Source: Treponema sp.
Lineage (GTDB): Bacteria > Spirochaetota > Spirochaetia > Treponematales > Breznakiellaceae
Direction: 5' to 3'
Assembly: GCA_009784935.1 (NCBI GenBank)
Contig: WQXI01000006.1
Location: forward strand, 21,176-85,175
DNA: 64,000 nucleotides
Below the pieces are notes generated by a model that was not told the origin of the DNA, did not search any database, and saw nothing but the letters and a program-made list of their open reading frames with translations. Both the position numbers and the translations under genes were made by a program. Positions within the stretch are counted from its first letter, which is position 1; every line of letters starts with the position of its first letter. Of this stretch, positions 33,681 through 42,089 are shown piece by piece.

Positions 33681-34287
33681 TTTTTTCCGTTATTACATGT
33701 AATGCAGACTTTAAATCCGGATCACGGCTATAGTAGTTTTCTTTTAATTCATTCTCTGTAAGACCTGTAAGTTCATGACTCATATAATGAATCCAAGAAC
33801 TTTCGTCATTGACTGATGCTTCGTGCTTTCTGCACCAGTAATCCGGCTGAAACGTCAGCTGCTCTTTTTTATCATAAAAGTATTTATAGTCATGAACCGC
33901 TATTTTTAAATCTCTGCGCGGAACTCCCTTGTCAAGAATAATCTGCGCAAGATGATTTATTGTTCTTCCTGTATCAAAAATATCGTCAATTAAAAGAACC
34001 TTATCTCCAACGCGCAGATAATCCGGCGAATATGTCCAGCCGTCAACTATAACTTTTCCTGATTTGCCGACATCGGTATAAGAGCGCGCAACAACTGCCG
34101 CATAATAGACAGGACGCGCGCCTGTGTGAACAATTTTAAAATATTCGCTTATTATATTGCCGAGATATGCTCCGCCGCGCAGAGATACATAAATTACATC
34201 AGGGATAAAACCGTCATTATAAATGCGGCTTGCAAGTTTTAAAGAATTATCTCTAACTGTGTCAAACTGTAAAAATTCTTTTTTCAT
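33667..34287 (-). CDS. Phosphoribosyltransferase (purine salvage type)
   Basis: 206 residues with the PRPP-binding motif 'KVLLIDDIFDTGRTI' and the opening 'DVIYVSLRGGAYLGNIISEY'. Such proteins are usually annotated as hypoxanthine, xanthine or guanine phosphoribosyltransferases; the base cannot be decided. The C-terminal ~60 residues ('YWCRKHEASVNDESSWIHY') look like a family-specific hood. It is translationally coupled: its ATG shares a base with the rhomboid stop, and its end overlaps rnhB. Confidence 0.85.
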   Translation of the reverse strand: MKKEFLQFDTVRDNSLKLASRIYNDGFIPDVIYVSLRGGAYLGNIISEYFKIVHTGARPVYYAAVVARSYTDVGKSGKVIVDGWTYSPDYLRVGDKVLLIDDIFDTGRTINHLAQIILDKGVPRRDLKIAVHDYKYFYDKKEQLTFQPDYWCRKHEASVNDESSWIHYMSHELTGLTENELKENYYSRDPDLKSALHVITEKNDNS

Positions 34288-34871
34288 TAGTTTCTCCCTT
34301 GGTTTCTGTGTCCATGATTTTTAAAAAATCCAAAAAAGCTTCCGCATAAACCGCCTATTATATGCGCAAAATGAGAAATATTTGTATTTTCGGAATTTAA
34401 TAGTCTTAGGATTTGCTCTCCCATAAATATTATTAATACAAAAATAAAAGTCAAAGGGATTTCTCCTCTCGAAAAATTTGTAAATGAGGAAAGAAGAATC
34501 ATCATAAATACAACACCTGATGCTCCCAATAATGCATTTGGAAAAAAGAGGATATTTAAAACTCCGGTAACAAGCGCGGTAATAATTATCATTATAAATA
34601 AAGGTTTTGAACCGTAATTTTCTTCCAGCATAGGGCCTATTACAAGGATAAATATCATGTTACTGATTAAATGCCCCCAGTCTCCGTGCCCCATTGCATG
34701 CGTAATAATTGTAATCCAGTGAATAAGATAAGCCGGGTTAAAACTTTCTTTTCCCGGAACCATAAATAGATTTTCTATAAGACCCGGAAATATTGTTCTT
34801 GATAAGTAAAGAATCAATACACATAACAGAGAAAATGTTAATACTGTCGGCGAGTTGTATTTAATTCTCAT
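34287..34871 (-). CDS. Rhomboid-family intramembrane serine protease
   Basis: 194 residues with six hydrophobic helices. Catalytic Ser is in 'LLGASGVVFMMILL' (G-A-S-G) and the partner His in 'ISHFAHIIGGLCGSFFG'. 'HAMGHGDWGHLISNMIFILV' carries the conserved H and N of helix 2, giving full catalytic equipment. It would cut transmembrane segments in the lipid bilayer; the substrate is unknown. Start overlaps the end of xth by four bases. Confidence 0.9.
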   Translation of the reverse strand: MRIKYNSPTVLTFSLLCVLILYLSRTIFPGLIENLFMVPGKESFNPAYLIHWITIITHAMGHGDWGHLISNMIFILVIGPMLEENYGSKPLFIMIIITALVTGVLNILFFPNALLGASGVVFMMILLSSFTNFSRGEIPLTFIFVLIIFMGEQILRLLNSENTNISHFAHIIGGLCGSFFGFFKNHGHRNQGRN

Positions 34872-35650
34872 AGGTTTACTTCTATCTCCACAGGGCAGTG
34901 ATCAGAGCCTTTTACTTCCGGCCGTATTATAGAAGATTTTACCTTTGGCAGGAATTCTTTGTTTACGCAGTGATAGTCGATTCTCCATCCTACATTTTTT
35001 TCGCGCGCCTGACCCATATATGACCACCAAGTATAATGACTTGGTTCGTCAGGATGAAAGTGACGGAATGTATCGATAAAACCTGCATCTAAAAATGAGG
35101 TCATCCATGCTCTTTCTTCCGGCAGGTAACCTGCGCTGTTTTCGTTTTGTTTTGGACGTGCGATATCGATTGGCGTATGCGCGACATTATAATCGCCGCA
35201 GAGTATAAAATGCCGTCCCTTTTTTACAATGGATTTACAGAGTTTTAACATTGCGTTATTAAATGCTAGTTTATAAGGAAGACGTTTCCGTTCATCCTGC
35301 GAATTGGGGAAATATGCCGCAATTAATGTAAAGTCATTGTAATCTGCTATTAAAACGCGGCCTTCGTCATCAAACTCCGGTATTCCAAGAAAGCGCACAT
35401 CATTAGGCTGTATTTTTGTATAAATTGCAACGCCGGAATAACCTCTTTTTTTTGCGCTTGCCCAATGTGAAAAATAAGATGTGCCTGCCTTATTGCTCTG
35501 AGGGCTGATAAAAACCGGAGAGAGCTGCCCCGGTTCGGCTTTGGTTTCGTTGAGACACATAATATCGGGATTCTCTTTTTTTAGCCACTCAAAGAAACCG
35601 CGTTTTTCTACAGCGCGGATACCGTTTACATTCCATGAGATTATTCGCAT
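34868..35650 (-). CDS. xth: Exodeoxyribonuclease III
   Basis: AP endonuclease and 3'-5' exonuclease of base-excision repair. Family blocks: 'MRIISWNVNGIRAVEKRGFF', 'PDIMCLNETKA' (Glu metal ligand), 'ILCGDYNVAHTPIDIARPK', 'FIDTFRHFHP', 'WWSYMGQAREKNVGWRIDY' and the final 'SDHCPVEIE' (catalytic Asp-His). 260 residues. It opens the xth-rhomboid-phosphoribosyltransferase-rnhB cluster, where all genes overlap by a few bases. Confidence 0.95.
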   Translation of the reverse strand: MRIISWNVNGIRAVEKRGFFEWLKKENPDIMCLNETKAEPGQLSPVFISPQSNKAGTSYFSHWASAKKRGYSGVAIYTKIQPNDVRFLGIPEFDDEGRVLIADYNDFTLIAAYFPNSQDERKRLPYKLAFNNAMLKLCKSIVKKGRHFILCGDYNVAHTPIDIARPKQNENSAGYLPEERAWMTSFLDAGFIDTFRHFHPDEPSHYTWWSYMGQAREKNVGWRIDYHCVNKEFLPKVKSSIIRPEVKGSDHCPVEIEVNL

Positions 35651-35696
35651 AAACTGTATTATATAATATTTTATAAATAACGTCCACGAACAAAAA

Positions 35697-37106
35697 CTAT
35701 ATTACTTTCTTTTCTTTCCATTTATTGCTCAGCCATCGTTTGGTAAAAAAGATACCCCTAAAAAGAAAATCTGCGCCCATAGCAAGATATACAGCCACAG
35801 GTCCAAGGCCGAATGTAAACGCCAGCAGAAAAGCAAGGCAAACCCTAATAATCCACATTGTACATCCGGCGACAATCATTACATATTTTGCATCTCCCGC
35901 CGCTTTTAATGCATTAGGAAGAACAAAAGACGGACACCAAAAAAGGGTCGAAGTTACACAGTGTACCCTGAGGAATAATATGCATAATTCACCTGCTTCT
36001 GCAGATAAGTTAAAGATACTTATTATCGGTTTCATAAATATAAAGATATTTATGTTTATAAAAAGATAAGTTAAATAAGAGAGAATCATTATTTTTTTTG
36101 TATATCGTTTTGCCGCAGAATAATCTCCTGCTCCTATACATTGTCCCGCTACTATTAAAAGCCCCATGCCAAAGCCGCTTCCCGGCATGAATGCAATGGA
36201 ATTAATTGTAGCTCCTACTGCGTTGGCGGCGATAGCTGCCGTTCCAAAAGCGGTAAAAATCCTTGTTATTAATATTTTTCCAATCTGAAACATAGAAGAT
36301 TCCAGTCCGCTTGGAATGCCGATGTTTAAGATTCGTTTTATCATTTCTTTATCCAGCTTTATCTTGAATAAACCGCTTAGATTGATAATTCTTGTTTTAT
36401 CTTTTACCAGCAGGTATATTAATAAAACAGCTGTCAAAAACCTGCCTGCAAAAGTAGAAATAGCGGCTCCTGCTACGCCTAATTTTAAACCGTAAATAAG
36501 CAGGGCGTTTGCGCCAATATTAAAAATATTCAGTATGATTACTGCGCGCATTGGAACTTTAGAATTTCCCATACTTCTAAACATTGCTGCAGCGGTTGTA
36601 TAAAGCGCAAGGAAGGGATAAGAGAGAGCTATAAATAAAAAGTATGTATCTGCGGCATTCATTACATCGTCTGCTATATTGCCAAATATGCTTTTTAGCA
36701 TGATACGCTTTGTAATTAATGTAATAATCATTAATGCGATAGAAATTATCAAACTTATATATACAAGCTGCCTTGCAGAGCCGCTGGCTTTTTTTTCTTC
36801 TCTGCGTCCCAGATATTGGCTTGCTACAACAGAGCCGCCTGTCGCGATAGCATTAAAGGCTGTAATTATAAGAAAGTTAATGGTCTCAACAAGAGAAATC
36901 CCCGAAACTGCATGTTCGCCGACAGAACTGACCATAACCATATCGACAATTCCAATCATAACGACAAGGAGCTGTTCGATAATTAACGGCCAAAATAACG
37001 TAAAAAGCCGTTTGTTGTTCCAATCTACAGGAGTGAATGTTACCGGGGTATCTATCGGGGAACTGCGTACTGCCGGTTCAATTGGGGCTAGCGGTTTTTG
37101 ATTCAA
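35697..37106 (-). CDS. MATE-family efflux transporter
   Basis: Twelve-helix sodium- or proton-coupled exporter of drugs or metabolites. The first helix 'FWPLIIEQLLVVMIGIVDMV' with 'MVSSVGEHAVSGISLVE', and the mirrored half from 'ILNIGIPSGLESSMFQIGKIL', show the two MATE repeats. The start is uncertain. The frame opens at a GTG (37133), but AGGAGA at 37116-37121 points to the in-frame TTG at 37106. An ATG between them is out of frame and ends after ten codons. The gene is divergent from the DUF2974 gene with only ~50 bases between. Confidence 0.88.
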   Translation of the reverse strand: MNQKPLAPIEPAVRSSPIDTPVTFTPVDWNNKRLFTLFWPLIIEQLLVVMIGIVDMVMVSSVGEHAVSGISLVETINFLIITAFNAIATGGSVVASQYLGRREEKKASGSARQLVYISLIISIALMIITLITKRIMLKSIFGNIADDVMNAADTYFLFIALSYPFLALYTTAAAMFRSMGNSKVPMRAVIILNIFNIGANALLIYGLKLGVAGAAISTFAGRFLTAVLLIYLLVKDKTRIINLSGLFKIKLDKEMIKRILNIGIPSGLESSMFQIGKILITRIFTAFGTAAIAANAVGATINSIAFMPGSGFGMGLLIVAGQCIGAGDYSAAKRYTKKIMILSYLTYLFININIFIFMKPIISIFNLSAEAGELCILFLRVHCVTSTLFWCPSFVLPNALKAAGDAKYVMIVAGCTMWIIRVCLAFLLAFTFGLGPVAVYLAMGADFLFRGIFFTKRWLSNKWKEKKVI

Positions 37107-37155
37107 ACATTTTCTCCTGTTTATTCTGTACACAATTTATGTTATATTTACAAGT

Positions 37156-38115
37156 ATGGCATGTTTGTTTGACTATATAAAATGGAGAGGCGATCTCGAT
37201 TTTTCCGAATCCCCGTTTAACCCTGTGGATAATATTATATTGTCGCAGTTGTCCTATCTTACGCTTGACGGCATAGTTCCGGGACCGGAAGGAAAAACAG
37301 GAATAAGCATCGCGCTTGCAGTCAGAGTTTTTAAAGAAAGACTAAAAGAAGGAAGCATAAAATTAACTTCTGTCTTTAAAGAAGACCCCGAGTTAATCAA
37401 GGCTCTTGGCGCGTCCCGGCGGTTCGGCAATTGCCAGCTATTCGGTTATGTTAATTTTATCGATACCATAAGAGAAATTCAATTTTCTGCGGTTTGTATT
37501 ACTACAGGCAAAGGATGTTTTGTTGTATTCCGCGGGACAGATTCTTCTTTAGTAGGGTGGAAGGAAGATTTTAACATGTGTTTTAGGGATGTAATTCCTT
37601 CTCAGCTGGAAGCTGTTAAGTATCTAGAAAATATGTCTCCAATGATCAAAGGAAAATTCCGGATCGGCGGACATTCCAAGGGAGGAAACCTTGCTATTTT
37701 TGCCGCTTCTAAATGCCGCAGAAAAATTCAAAAACGTATAATAGAAATTTACAGTAATGACGCGCCGGGCTTTAACGAAAAATTTATTTCAAGCGCGGGG
37801 TTTTTGGCAATAAAAGACAGACTTCGTATTTATGTGCCGCAGTCGTCAATCATTGGAATGTTTATGGAACATGGAAGCAGTCTTAATATAATAAAAAGCA
37901 GCGAAAGCGGTCTTATGCAGCATTGCCTTTATTCGTGGGAAGTAACTCATAACAGTCTTGTTTCTGCAGATAAAGCTACAGTGAGCAGCATTTTTATTAA
38001 CAAAACTATCCGTGAATGGGTAAACAATAATGATTATGAACACCGCGAACAATTTATAGAAGCTCTTTACTATATTTTTAACGCGGCAGAAGTAAAATCG
38101 ATATCCGAGTTGTAA
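37156..38115 (+). CDS. Mbeg1-like/DUF2974 alpha/beta-hydrolase, truncated by an in-frame stop
   Basis: Family opening 'FDYIKWRGDLDFSESPFNPV' and 'DNIILSQLSYL'; 'CFVVFRGTDSSLVGWKEDF' is lipase-3-like, and the nucleophile elbow is 'IGGHSKGGNLAIFAA' (G-x-S-x-G). Predicted cytoplasmic alpha/beta-hydrolase of unknown substrate. The reading frame stops at TAA 38113-38115, but the same frame continues for 45 codons with the expected helical C-terminus. The gene is therefore interrupted by one stop codon. TATATT (37143-37148) ends seven bases before the ATG, so the mRNA may be leaderless. Confidence 0.85.
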   Translation: MACLFDYIKWRGDLDFSESPFNPVDNIILSQLSYLTLDGIVPGPEGKTGISIALAVRVFKERLKEGSIKLTSVFKEDPELIKALGASRRFGNCQLFGYVNFIDTIREIQFSAVCITTGKGCFVVFRGTDSSLVGWKEDFNMCFRDVIPSQLEAVKYLENMSPMIKGKFRIGGHSKGGNLAIFAASKCRRKIQKRIIEIYSNDAPGFNEKFISSAGFLAIKDRLRIYVPQSSIIGMFMEHGSSLNIIKSSESGLMQHCLYSWEVTHNSLVSADKATVSSIFINKTIREWVNNNDYEHREQFIEALYYIFNAAEVKSISEL

Positions 38116-38253
38116 AACTCATGGTTTTCTACAGCGGGACGTGTTCTTAAATCATTAAACAACATCGATGAGTCAACAAGAAAATTTATTAGTAAGACAA
38201 TAATAGAACTTTTCCGCACTGCCGGACGCAATATAAATACTTTATTACATTAG
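38116..38253 (+). pseudogene. Detached C-terminal tail of the DUF2974 gene
   Basis: In the same frame as the upstream gene and directly after its TAA, 45 sense codons run to TAG at 38251. They read 'NSWFSTAGRVLKSLNNIDES' followed by 'TRKFISKTIIELFRTAGRNI'. The 'L-K-x-L-x-x-I/L-D-x-x-T-R-K' pattern is the usual end of DUF2974 proteins. No start codon or ribosome site suits separate translation. It overlaps the 3' end of the convergent cardiolipin synthase gene by nine bases. Confidence 0.75.
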
Positions 38254-39819
38254 CGGAGCAAAGACGCGGAGTATATCCGATACAATTCTCATAAACGCAT
38301 TTTTTGCGCAGTCTTTTAATGTGATTGCCTGTGATGCAGATAATGTCCGCAAAAAGTCTTCTTTTATTACTGCAATTGTTTCGCTTGCGTATAACAAAAC
38401 ACCGCATTCAAAATGAAGATAAAGGCTGCGAAAGTCAAGATTTGTAGTGCCGACAGTCGCTATTTTATCATCAGAAACAAATGTTTTACCGTGGTTAAAA
38501 CCTGATGTGTATTCGTACAATTTAACGCCAGCCTGAATAAGTCTGCGGTAATATGAACGCGATGTAATCGCTACGATCCATTTGTCCCATCGGTGAGGAG
38601 TAATTATCCGTACATCCAAACCGCTTTTTGCCGCGAGCGTAAGCGCTGATAAAAGATTGTCATCTACAATTAAATAAGGCGTATTAATATAAACATAATT
38701 TTTTGCCTGATTAATTATTTTAATATAAACATGCTCTCCTACATTTTCCGGATCCATGGGACTGTCTGCATACGGCTGAACAAATCCCCAGTTTTCAAAG
38801 CCTTCTGCTACGCCTTTTGCCGTATAATCTATAATATTTTCTCTTACAGGAAAAAAGTTAGAATAAATCTCTTTTTCTTTTTGGCTTAAATTCCACATTT
38901 GCAAAAAGATAAGCGTTAATGACCAAGCGGCGTCACCTTCTATCATTATTGCGGCATCTTTCCAGTGTCCGAATCGTTCGACCGCATTAATATATTCATC
39001 TCCGATATTTAATCCGCCCGTAAACGCAGTCTTGCCGTCAATAGAAATAATTTTTCGGTGGTCGCGGTTATTCTGCAGCGAAGAAATAATCGGCCTGAAT
39101 CTATTAAAGACATATGTTTTAATGCCTTTTTCTTTGAGTGTTTTCTGAAAATGAACAGGTAATGTAAGAAAACATCCCATGTCATCATAAATTATTCTTA
39201 CATCAAGACCGGCAGCGGCTTTTCGTTCCAGTATTGTTAATATCGAACTAAGCATCAGCCCTTCTTTAATTATAAAAAATTCAAAAAAGATATATTTTTC
39301 TGCTTTTTCTAATTCTTCCAGTACCCTGTAAAAAAAAGCTTCGCCGGAAGGAAAATATTCCTGCCTTGTATTACCGTATACAGGAAACCCTGCGTATTCC
39401 TGCAGATAGTGAGCATGAGTTTTAAATTCAGGATAAGTGTCGATTAATTCGTCAAGTCTGTTTCCCGGAAGATAAAAAGCATCTTGGCTGTCGTTTATAT
39501 TTTTTTGCAGAGCTCTTCTGAATTTTTTTGGATTAGACCAAAAGTTTAACATAATATAAAGTGAACCGCCAAAAAGAGGAAACAGAAGTATCAAAAAAAT
39601 CCATGTCAGTTTAAAACCGGCTTTTTCGTGTTTATTAATTATAAAGATACTTACAATGACGCTTAATACAGTAAGAACCCAATATGAATATTTTAAATTT
39701 AAACTCGTTCCCGCTATCAAAAGGAGAACAAGGGCTATCTGGGCAAGCAGTGATAATATTATCAATACCCTTCGTCTAAAGAGAAATATAAATGTATTCT
39801 TTAGCCTTTTTCCGATCAT
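38245..39819 (-). CDS. cls: Cardiolipin synthase, phospholipase D family
   Basis: Membrane enzyme that joins phosphatidyl groups to make cardiolipin. Two N-terminal helices (~12-65), then two HKD motifs: 'NNRDHRKIISIDGKTAFTGG' and 'SGFNHGKTFVSDDKIATVGT', each with H-x-K-x4-D and the following G-S/T-x-N region ('TGGLNIGDEY', 'GTTNLDFRS'). 524 residues, near the ~500 of the family. It follows the YciO-like gene by 36 bases. Its 3' end overlaps the decayed DUF2974 tail. Confidence 0.93.
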   Translation of the reverse strand: MIGKRLKNTFIFLFRRRVLIILSLLAQIALVLLLIAGTSLNLKYSYWVLTVLSVIVSIFIINKHEKAGFKLTWIFLILLFPLFGGSLYIMLNFWSNPKKFRRALQKNINDSQDAFYLPGNRLDELIDTYPEFKTHAHYLQEYAGFPVYGNTRQEYFPSGEAFFYRVLEELEKAEKYIFFEFFIIKEGLMLSSILTILERKAAAGLDVRIIYDDMGCFLTLPVHFQKTLKEKGIKTYVFNRFRPIISSLQNNRDHRKIISIDGKTAFTGGLNIGDEYINAVERFGHWKDAAIMIEGDAAWSLTLIFLQMWNLSQKEKEIYSNFFPVRENIIDYTAKGVAEGFENWGFVQPYADSPMDPENVGEHVYIKIINQAKNYVYINTPYLIVDDNLLSALTLAAKSGLDVRIITPHRWDKWIVAITSRSYYRRLIQAGVKLYEYTSGFNHGKTFVSDDKIATVGTTNLDFRSLYLHFECGVLLYASETIAVIKEDFLRTLSASQAITLKDCAKNAFMRIVSDILRVFAPLM

Positions 39820-39855
39820 TATATTCTTAAATATATATAAAAAAGCCGGGATTTG

Positions 39856-40527
39856 CTATATAGGCCAAGCTCCGGCTCCTTGGCGCAGCACCTTTATCTC
39901 GTCAGAACACATATCAAGAATCGTAGAAAAAATTCGCTCTCTTTCTTCGCCGCTGTCCAAAATCATATCAAGCCCGTTTATATCTTCTAGTTCCCAGCCG
40001 CTTTCAAAAAGCTCGTCTTCCGGGATACCGCCTAGTTCCATATCGGAGGAATCATCGCCTTGCGGCTCTATATCTTCGTCTTTGCCGGCCATGCTTTTTT
40101 TTGCCGTTATAGAATACAACGGGTGGTTCAATGTTTCTATTAGGCGTATAGGAACGGAATAATCCGGAATCCTTACCCCTAATTCCTTTCTCCGGATATC
40201 AAGAAATTTTTCGGTGCCGGAAAGCGTCTTTAATATAAAAACATACGGTCCCGGACTTAGGCGGTTAATCAGCCTAAAACGGGTATTATCTACGCTGCAC
40301 ACTTCTCCAAATTGAGAAATACTTGAACAAAGAAGGGTAAAATGCCTTTCATCCCTTTCTCCGGAAATTTTCCTTAATTTTTTTATTGCAACAGGAGATT
40401 TAATTGAACATACAATACTCCAGCTTGTGTCGGTCGGCAGGGCTAAAAGCGCTCCGTCCTCAAGCATTCGTACTGCGCGTCTTAAAATTCTGTCATCAAT
40501 ATTAGAAGGGACTATGTATTCCAGCAT
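39856..40527 (-). CDS. YrdC-domain protein, YciO-like
   Basis: 223 residues with the YrdC fold: 'LEDGALLALPTDTSWSIVCS', 'KKLRKISGERDERHFTLLCS', 'LSPGPYVFILK' and 'LGVRIPDYSVPIRLIETL'. The T-D-T-S-W reading in place of T-E-T-V-Y and the missing A-P-S-A-N block suggest the YciO branch rather than a t6A enzyme; the true Sua5 is at 29749. An acidic insert ('EDIEPQGDDSSDMELGG') is unusual. It probably binds RNA or nucleotides; the function is not known. Three bases after the upstream unknown gene. Confidence 0.8.
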   Translation of the reverse strand: MLEYIVPSNIDDRILRRAVRMLEDGALLALPTDTSWSIVCSIKSPVAIKKLRKISGERDERHFTLLCSSISQFGEVCSVDNTRFRLINRLSPGPYVFILKTLSGTEKFLDIRRKELGVRIPDYSVPIRLIETLNHPLYSITAKKSMAGKDEDIEPQGDDSSDMELGGIPEDELFESGWELEDINGLDMILDSGEERERIFSTILDMCSDEIKVLRQGAGAWPI

Positions 40528-40530
40528 GCC

Positions 40531-41016
40531 TCAAGGTACCCACATTAATTTGTCGGGAGCCGATTCCTTTAAAAATATATTTTCATAGCGTCCTGAATGC
40601 TTAAGATTTGTTTTTTCAGGAAAATATTGCTGCATATAAAACCAGAGCACATCAGCCATAATATTAGAAGAATCTGTCGGGGTATACCGATACCAAATTT
40701 CTTTTTCTTCAAGGATTTTTCTCGCTTTTTCGTTATCTTTGCATAACTCCGGGTCTGTGATCCGCCGAATTTCGCTTCTTAATCCGCCGTAATCAGTTTT
40801 TCCAACTACAAACAACCGTAAACGGTTCTTTTCGTCCATCCAGTAGATTTCAAATACTCCCGCCAACGCAGGGACTTTGGTGATAATATCATAACGAATT
40901 GCTTTTGAAAGCGGAGACCATTGAACAAAGTAATAAATGTCCCCATGTTTTTCTGTAGCTGTAATGCCGTACTTCATACCCAATTCTATCATAAAACAAT
41001 TACTATTTCTATACAT
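40531..41016 (-). CDS. Conserved-looking protein of unknown function
   Basis: About 161 residues; starts at 40992 or 40977 are equally possible because none has a good ribosome site. Readable blocks are 'DIYYFVQWSPLSKAIRYDII', 'GVFEIYWMDEKNRLRLFVVG' and 'GGLRSEIRRITDPELC', then 'WYRYTPTDSSNIMADVLWFY'. It has no signal peptide or membrane helix. I do not recognise the family. It lies three bases before the YciO-like gene and is likely co-transcribed with it and cls. Confidence 0.65.
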   Translation of the reverse strand: MYRNSNCFMIELGMKYGITATEKHGDIYYFVQWSPLSKAIRYDIITKVPALAGVFEIYWMDEKNRLRLFVVGKTDYGGLRSEIRRITDPELCKDNEKARKILEEKEIWYRYTPTDSSNIMADVLWFYMQQYFPEKTNLKHSGRYENIFLKESAPDKLMWVP

Positions 41017-41143
41017 AAAATATAATCGCTGTATGAAAAATTATACATTTTAGCGGTTTAGTATAATTCAATTTTTTTGGTATTTTCTCCTAACTCCTTA
41101 TGTAACAAAGAGTTATAATAGTTGTTATTAAGTAAAAGGGGAC

Positions 41144-41160
41144 TTGGCACACTTGTTGCT
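41144..41160 (+). promoter_or_regulatory. Sigma-54 (-24/-12) promoter before a sigma-70-family gene
   Basis: TTGGCAC (41144-41150) and TTGCT (41156-41160) match the RpoN consensus TGGCAC-N5-TTGC, with GG (41146) and GC (41158) exactly 12 bases apart. Transcription would start near 41171, leaving ~29 bases that contain AGGGGGC before the ATG. I did not find a clear enhancer site in the 150 bases upstream, though TTATAATAGTTGTTATTA is partly symmetric. Confidence 0.8.
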
Positions 41161-41199
41161 ATATAATTATTGCCGTTTAAGTGATGGCAGGGGGCTTAT

Positions 41200-42033
41200 A
41201 TGCAAAAGAAAGCGTCTAGAACCAGCGAAGATTTGCTAGAAACGTACATAAAGCAGATTAAAGCATTTCCTCTTTTATCATTTGATGATGAAATCGAATT
41301 ATCAAAACAGATTCAGCAAAAAACTGATTTGATAAAACATCAGGCAGCATTGAATAAACTTATAAACTCGAATCTAAGGCTTGTAGTTAAAATAGCCGGA
41401 TTATTCAATGTTCCCGGCATACCGCTTTTGGACATGATTCAAGAGGGGAATATAGGACTTATTAATGCCGCGAGAAAATATGATTATAAAAAAAATGTGC
41501 GTTTTTGCACTTATTCAAGCTGGTGGATTCGTCAGTTTATAAGCAGGTACATTGCCAGTAAACGGAGGCTTGTCCGCCTGCCTCAGCGCAAAGAAGAAAC
41601 TATGCGTAGAATTAATCACGCATATCATGTTCTTTGCCAGAGTCTTATGCAGCAGCCGAAAAGTTCTGATATTGCAAATGAACTTGGCCTTCCTGTAAAA
41701 GTAGTTGATTCATTCATTAATATGGACAATTACAGCGATGACGTAAACATTGTAGATATTCACGAAGATTATACCTACAGCCCGGAACTCAATTATATGA
41801 AGCAGATATCTCATGACGATACAATGTTCCTTCTTAATAATTTGAAAGACAGGGAAAAGAGAATTATAAATTACCGTTTTCAGCTTAATGGCTGTGAATA
41901 TCATACATTAAGAGAAATTGGCTGCAAGATGGATATTTCGCCGGAGACTGTCCGCCAGATCGAACAAAAGGCTCTTAAAAAAATCAGAAGCCGCGCGGAT
42001 GAAATACGGGAAATTTATGTAGAAGCGATTTAG
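41200..42033 (+). CDS. Sigma-70-family RNA polymerase sigma factor (RpoD/RpoS-like)
   Basis: 277 residues with regions 1.2 ('LLETYIKQIKAFPLLSFDDE'), 2 ('NLRLVVKIAG', 'LLDMIQEGNIGLINAARKYD', 'FCTYSSWWIRQFISRYI'), 3 ('SSDIANELGLPVKVVDSFIN') and 4 ('LKDREKRIINYRF', 'SPETVRQIEQKALKKIR'). The short N-terminus without region 1.1 and the size fit an alternative group 2/3 factor, not the housekeeping one. The gene has a near-consensus sigma-54 promoter, which suggests a two-step cascade like RpoN-RpoS in Borrelia. Its regulon is unknown. An RNB ribonuclease gene follows 56 bases later with its own promoter. Confidence 0.9.
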   Translation: MQKKASRTSEDLLETYIKQIKAFPLLSFDDEIELSKQIQQKTDLIKHQAALNKLINSNLRLVVKIAGLFNVPGIPLLDMIQEGNIGLINAARKYDYKKNVRFCTYSSWWIRQFISRYIASKRRLVRLPQRKEETMRRINHAYHVLCQSLMQQPKSSDIANELGLPVKVVDSFINMDNYSDDVNIVDIHEDYTYSPELNYMKQISHDDTMFLLNNLKDREKRIINYRFQLNGCEYHTLREIGCKMDISPETVRQIEQKALKKIRSRADEIREIYVEAI

Positions 42034-42054
42034 AAGCAATTTAGCTTTTAGCTA

Positions 42055-42083
42055 GTGACTAATTGCTGATGTCTAACTATACT
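42055..42083 (+). promoter_or_regulatory. Promoter of the RNB ribonuclease gene
   Basis: GTGACT (42055-42060), 17-base spacer, TATACT (42078-42083). The ATG at 42090 is six bases beyond, so the transcript should begin at or next to the start codon. Confidence 0.5.
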
Positions 42084-42089
42084 TAATGA

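Noticed and set aside
24164..39890. 13-base match CCTTGGCGCAGCA at 24164 and 39878
   Set aside because: Matches of this length are expected by chance many times in 64 kb; the second lies in a normal YrdC coding region.
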